Shown here: one piece after another, positions 35,638 through 37,780 of the stretch
Numbering within the stretch: position 1 is the stretch's first letter
Layout: each line of letters begins with the position of its first letter
Assembly (NCBI GenBank): GCA_900543025.1
Contig: UQPP01000022.1
Coordinates: 1 to 37,780 of the forward strand
Direction of reading: 5' to 3'
Length of the DNA: 37,780 nucleotides
DNA from: an uncultured Collinsella sp.
GTDB lineage: Bacteria > Actinomycetota > Coriobacteriia > Coriobacteriales > Coriobacteriaceae
Made by a program: the position numbers and the translations under genes
Notes under the pieces: generated by a model
Told to the model about the DNA's origin: nothing
What the model saw: the letters and a program-made list of their open reading frames with translations, nothing else
The model's database searches: none

Positions 35638-37587
35638 ATGGAACAGAGGGTCCTCGGGGGAAGATACCTCCTCAAGGATAAGGTGGGAACAGGCGGCATG
35701 GCGACCGTCTACCGTGCACAGGACCAGGTCCTCGACCGCACGGTAGCCGTCAAGATCATGCTGCCACAGTATGCCGGCGACGCAACCTTCGCCGCACGCT
35801 TTAAGCAGGAGGCCCAGGCAGCAGCCGGTCTCTCCTCCCCCTATATCGTGGGCGTCTACGATTGGGGCAAGGACGGCGACACCTATTACATCGTCATGGA
35901 GTACCTGCGCGGCACCGACCTTAAGAGCGGCATCAAGAGCCACGGCGCCCTCGACCCCAAGAAAGTCGCCCAGATCGGCTCGCAGATCAGCTCTGCGCTT
36001 TCGGTCGCCCACAAGCACGAGATCATCCACCGCGACATTAAGCCGCAGAACATCATGGTGCTGCCCGACGGCAACATCAAGGTGATGGACTTTGGCATCG
36101 CGCGCGCCAAGAACAGCCACCTCACGCAAGACAACAACGTGCTGGGAACCGCCCACTACGTCAGCCCCGAGCAGACCCGCGGTCAGGACCTCGGCCCCAC
36201 CTCGGATATCTACTCGCTGGGCGTCGTGATGTACGAGTGCGCCACCGGCCGCGTTCCCTTTGACGGTGACGACGCCATCTCGGTCGCACTCAAGCAAGTC
36301 AACGAGCTGCCTATTCCGCCGAGCCAGATCAACTCCGGTGTCGACGCCGACCTTGAGCGCATCATCCTCAAGTGCATGGAGAAGGACCCGGCAAACCGCT
36401 TCCAGACCGCCGACGAGCTTCGTCAGGTGCTCAACAGCTACCTGTCGGGCCGTGCCGTCAACGTCTCGGAGCCCACGCGCATCATCGGTGCCCCCGGTGA
36501 GCTGGGCGCCACCAAGACTCGCGAGCTTTCCGATCAGACGCGCGCCATGGTGCGTCCCGTCTCGGGCGTGAGCGGCCAGAATACCGCCCGTAGCTCGGTT
36601 TCGGGCTCCACCGGCTCCTACGAGGTCGAAAAGCCCAAATCCAACAAGAACAAGATCATCGCCGCCGTGGTGGCAGCCGTTGCCGTCATCGGCATCGTGG
36701 TGGCCTTTGCCACAGGACTCTTTGGCGGCGAGCAGGTCACCGTGCCCGATGTGCTGGGCAAGGACCAGCAGACTGCCGTCGAGCTGATCAAGGAAGCCGG
36801 CCTCGAGGTCGGCACCATCGACCAAAGCTACAACGACGATGTCGACGAGGGCAAGGTCGCCGAGCAGACGCCCAACGGCAACACCAAGAAGGCCAAGGGC
36901 ACCAAGGTGAACCTGGTAATCTCCAAGGGCCCCAAGCCCTCCGAGAAGGTTGAGGTTCCCCGGCTTGTCGGCCTGACCAAGGACCAGGCAGAAGCCGCGC
37001 TGGCAAGCGTTGGCCTGAAGGGCAACGCCTCCGAGGAGGCCAACGAGGCCGATGAGGGCCATGTCTTTGAGCAGGGCACCGAAGCCGGTAAGGAAGTCGA
37101 GAAAGGCACGACCATCTCGTACAAGGTCTCGGGCGGCCCGGATACCACGTCCGTCCCCGACCTGACCGACATGACCGAGGCCCAGGCGCGCAACGCCCTC
37201 GATATGGCAGGCTTTGGCGTCGACGTGAGCTACCAGGAGAACGACTCGGTTACCGAGGGCACCGTGATCAGCTGGAACCCCAGCGGTAAGCAGAAGCCCG
37301 GCGCCACGATTACCGTCGTCATTGCCAAGAAATCCGGCAAGGCCACCGTCCCGGGCAACCTGTACGGCAAGAGCATTTCCGCTGCCGTTACCGCGCTCAA
37401 CAACGCCGGTTTCTATAACATTGGCTTCTGTGACCAGAACGGCAATCCCGTGAGCGGTAACGAGGATGCCACCGTTACGGGCGTCTCCCCCACCGGCAAG
37501 CAGTCCACCGACAGCACGATTACGCTGACGGTTTCGGTTTCTGGCTCTGGTACTGATTCAGGCGACGATTCCGGTACAAGCAACTAG
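35638..37587 (+). CDS. pknB: Ser/Thr protein kinase PknB with four PASTA domains
   Basis: The main cell-wall-sensing kinase of the operon, 649 residues. The kinase domain (~8-275) has VGTGGMATVY, Lys39 in VAVKIM, HRDIKPQN with catalytic Asp133, DFG (151-153) and YVSPEQ. After a juxtamembrane Ser/Thr-rich stretch, one membrane helix (~339-361) leads to four PASTA repeats. Their starts are recognisable as VTVPDVLGK, VEVPRLVGL, TSVPDLTDM and ATVPGNLYG; these bind muropeptides or lipid II. A Ser/Gly/Asp tail ends the protein. I chose the ATG at 35638, with AGGAGCAGGA upstream, not the one 15 bases earlier. It is the last gene of the operon, followed by a terminator. Confidence 0.96.
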   Translation: MEQRVLGGRYLLKDKVGTGGMATVYRAQDQVLDRTVAVKIMLPQYAGDATFAARFKQEAQAAAGLSSPYIVGVYDWGKDGDTYYIVMEYLRGTDLKSGIKSHGALDPKKVAQIGSQISSALSVAHKHEIIHRDIKPQNIMVLPDGNIKVMDFGIARAKNSHLTQDNNVLGTAHYVSPEQTRGQDLGPTSDIYSLGVVMYECATGRVPFDGDDAISVALKQVNELPIPPSQINSGVDADLERIILKCMEKDPANRFQTADELRQVLNSYLSGRAVNVSEPTRIIGAPGELGATKTRELSDQTRAMVRPVSGVSGQNTARSSVSGSTGSYEVEKPKSNKNKIIAAVVAAVAVIGIVVAFATGLFGGEQVTVPDVLGKDQQTAVELIKEAGLEVGTIDQSYNDDVDEGKVAEQTPNGNTKKAKGTKVNLVISKGPKPSEKVEVPRLVGLTKDQAEAALASVGLKGNASEEANEADEGHVFEQGTEAGKEVEKGTTISYKVSGGPDTTSVPDLTDMTEAQARNALDMAGFGVDVSYQENDSVTEGTVISWNPSGKQKPGATITVVIAKKSGKATVPGNLYGKSISAAVTALNNAGFYNIGFCDQNGNPVSGNEDATVTGVSPTGKQSTDSTITLTVSVSGSGTDSGDDSGTSN

Positions 37588-37637
37588 CCGGCTGCTTATT
37601 ATCTGCGCAGCGAACGCCGCAAACATATTCGCTCAGA

Positions 37638-37675
37638 AGCGCCCGCTTGCTCCCCCGGCAAGCGGGCGCTTTGCT
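37638..37675 (+). terminator. Rho-independent terminator of the signalling operon
   Basis: A 12-bp perfect stem (37638-37649 with 37659-37670) is followed by TTTGCTTT. It lies 51 bases past the pknB stop. Confidence 0.88.
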
Positions 37676-37718
37676 TTATCTGAAGCAGCGAAAACCACAG
37701 CATACCTTTAGACCAGAA

Positions 37719-37747
37719 GAGCCCGGCACCGTAGCGGTACCGGGCTC
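37719..37747 (-). terminator. Terminator-like hairpin after the tRNA gene
   Basis: Arms 37719-37731 and 37735-37747 pair over 13 positions with one mismatch around a three-base loop. On the minus strand the tail is TTCTGGTCT. It lies just downstream of the tRNA 3' end. Confidence 0.55.
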
Positions 37748-37757
37748 GATATTCCTC

Positions 37758-37780
37758 TGGTGCCCCCGGGCGGATTCGAA
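37758..37780 (-). tRNA. Partial tRNA gene (3' end only)
   Basis: Read on the minus strand, the last 23 bases contain a 7-base T-loop TTCGAAT, the 3' half of the T-stem (CCGCC), the 3' acceptor strand (CGGGGGC), discriminator A and an encoded CCA. The 5' part with the anticodon lies beyond the window, so the amino acid cannot be named. Confidence 0.8.

Overview
The window looks like a piece of chromosome from a gut actinobacterium of the Coriobacteriia, most likely Collinsella or a close relative. This is inferred from several features together: high G+C, a Ser/Thr kinase–FHA–PP2C–SEDS–PASTA cell-wall signalling operon of actinobacterial type, a homodimeric pyruvate:ferredoxin oxidoreductase, a lactose/cellobiose-type PTS and a solitary carbamate kinase. 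No 16S rRNA is present, so the genus is not proven.

Layout. (1) 1-5.7 kb, minus strand: a beta-glucoside utilisation locus in the order PRD regulator, EIIA, EIIBC, 6-phospho-beta-glucosidase. The regulator appears to carry an N-terminal frameshift. (2) 5.9-11.2 kb, minus: carbamate kinase and nifJ (PFOR), separated by hairpin-rich DNA with a 29-bp inverted repeat nested around the nifJ terminator. (3) 11.5-18.8 kb: an AT-richer accessory island lying between two diverged direct repeats, each holding the 3' half of an FHA gene. It carries a radical SAM/SPASM peptide maturase, two homologous Cys/Asp-rich short peptides, a 35-residue one-helix membrane protein, an ABC exporter on the other strand, and two decayed genes (one a methyltransferase). 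(4) 18.4-22.1 kb, minus: a three-gene cassette of membrane-anchored protein, membrane Ser/Thr kinase and FHA protein. (5) 22.3-26.6 kb, minus: recR, ybaB and dnaX, with an opposite-strand membrane-protein gene between ybaB and dnaX. (6) 26.7-37.6 kb, plus: a YcxB-like protein, then a tightly packed operon of membrane STPK, FhaA, FhaB, PP2C phosphatase, a fused SEDS glycosyltransferase/class B PBP, and PknB with four PASTA domains. (7) The 3' end of a tRNA gene lies at the right edge on the minus strand.

How the genes work together. Region 1 imports and phosphorylates a beta-glucoside and hydrolyses the phosphosugar. Region 6 is the standard actinobacterial phospho-signalling system for peptidoglycan synthesis, with kinases opposed by a PP2C phosphatase, FHA readers, and the SEDS–PBP polymerase/transpeptidase as likely effector. 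Region 3 is the most unusual part. The maturase resembles SCIFF/ranthipeptide enzymes, and both peptides carry six Cys-x(2-5)-Asp units, which suggests a two-peptide thioether (freyrasin-like) RiPP system. That assignment is inference and has not been tested.
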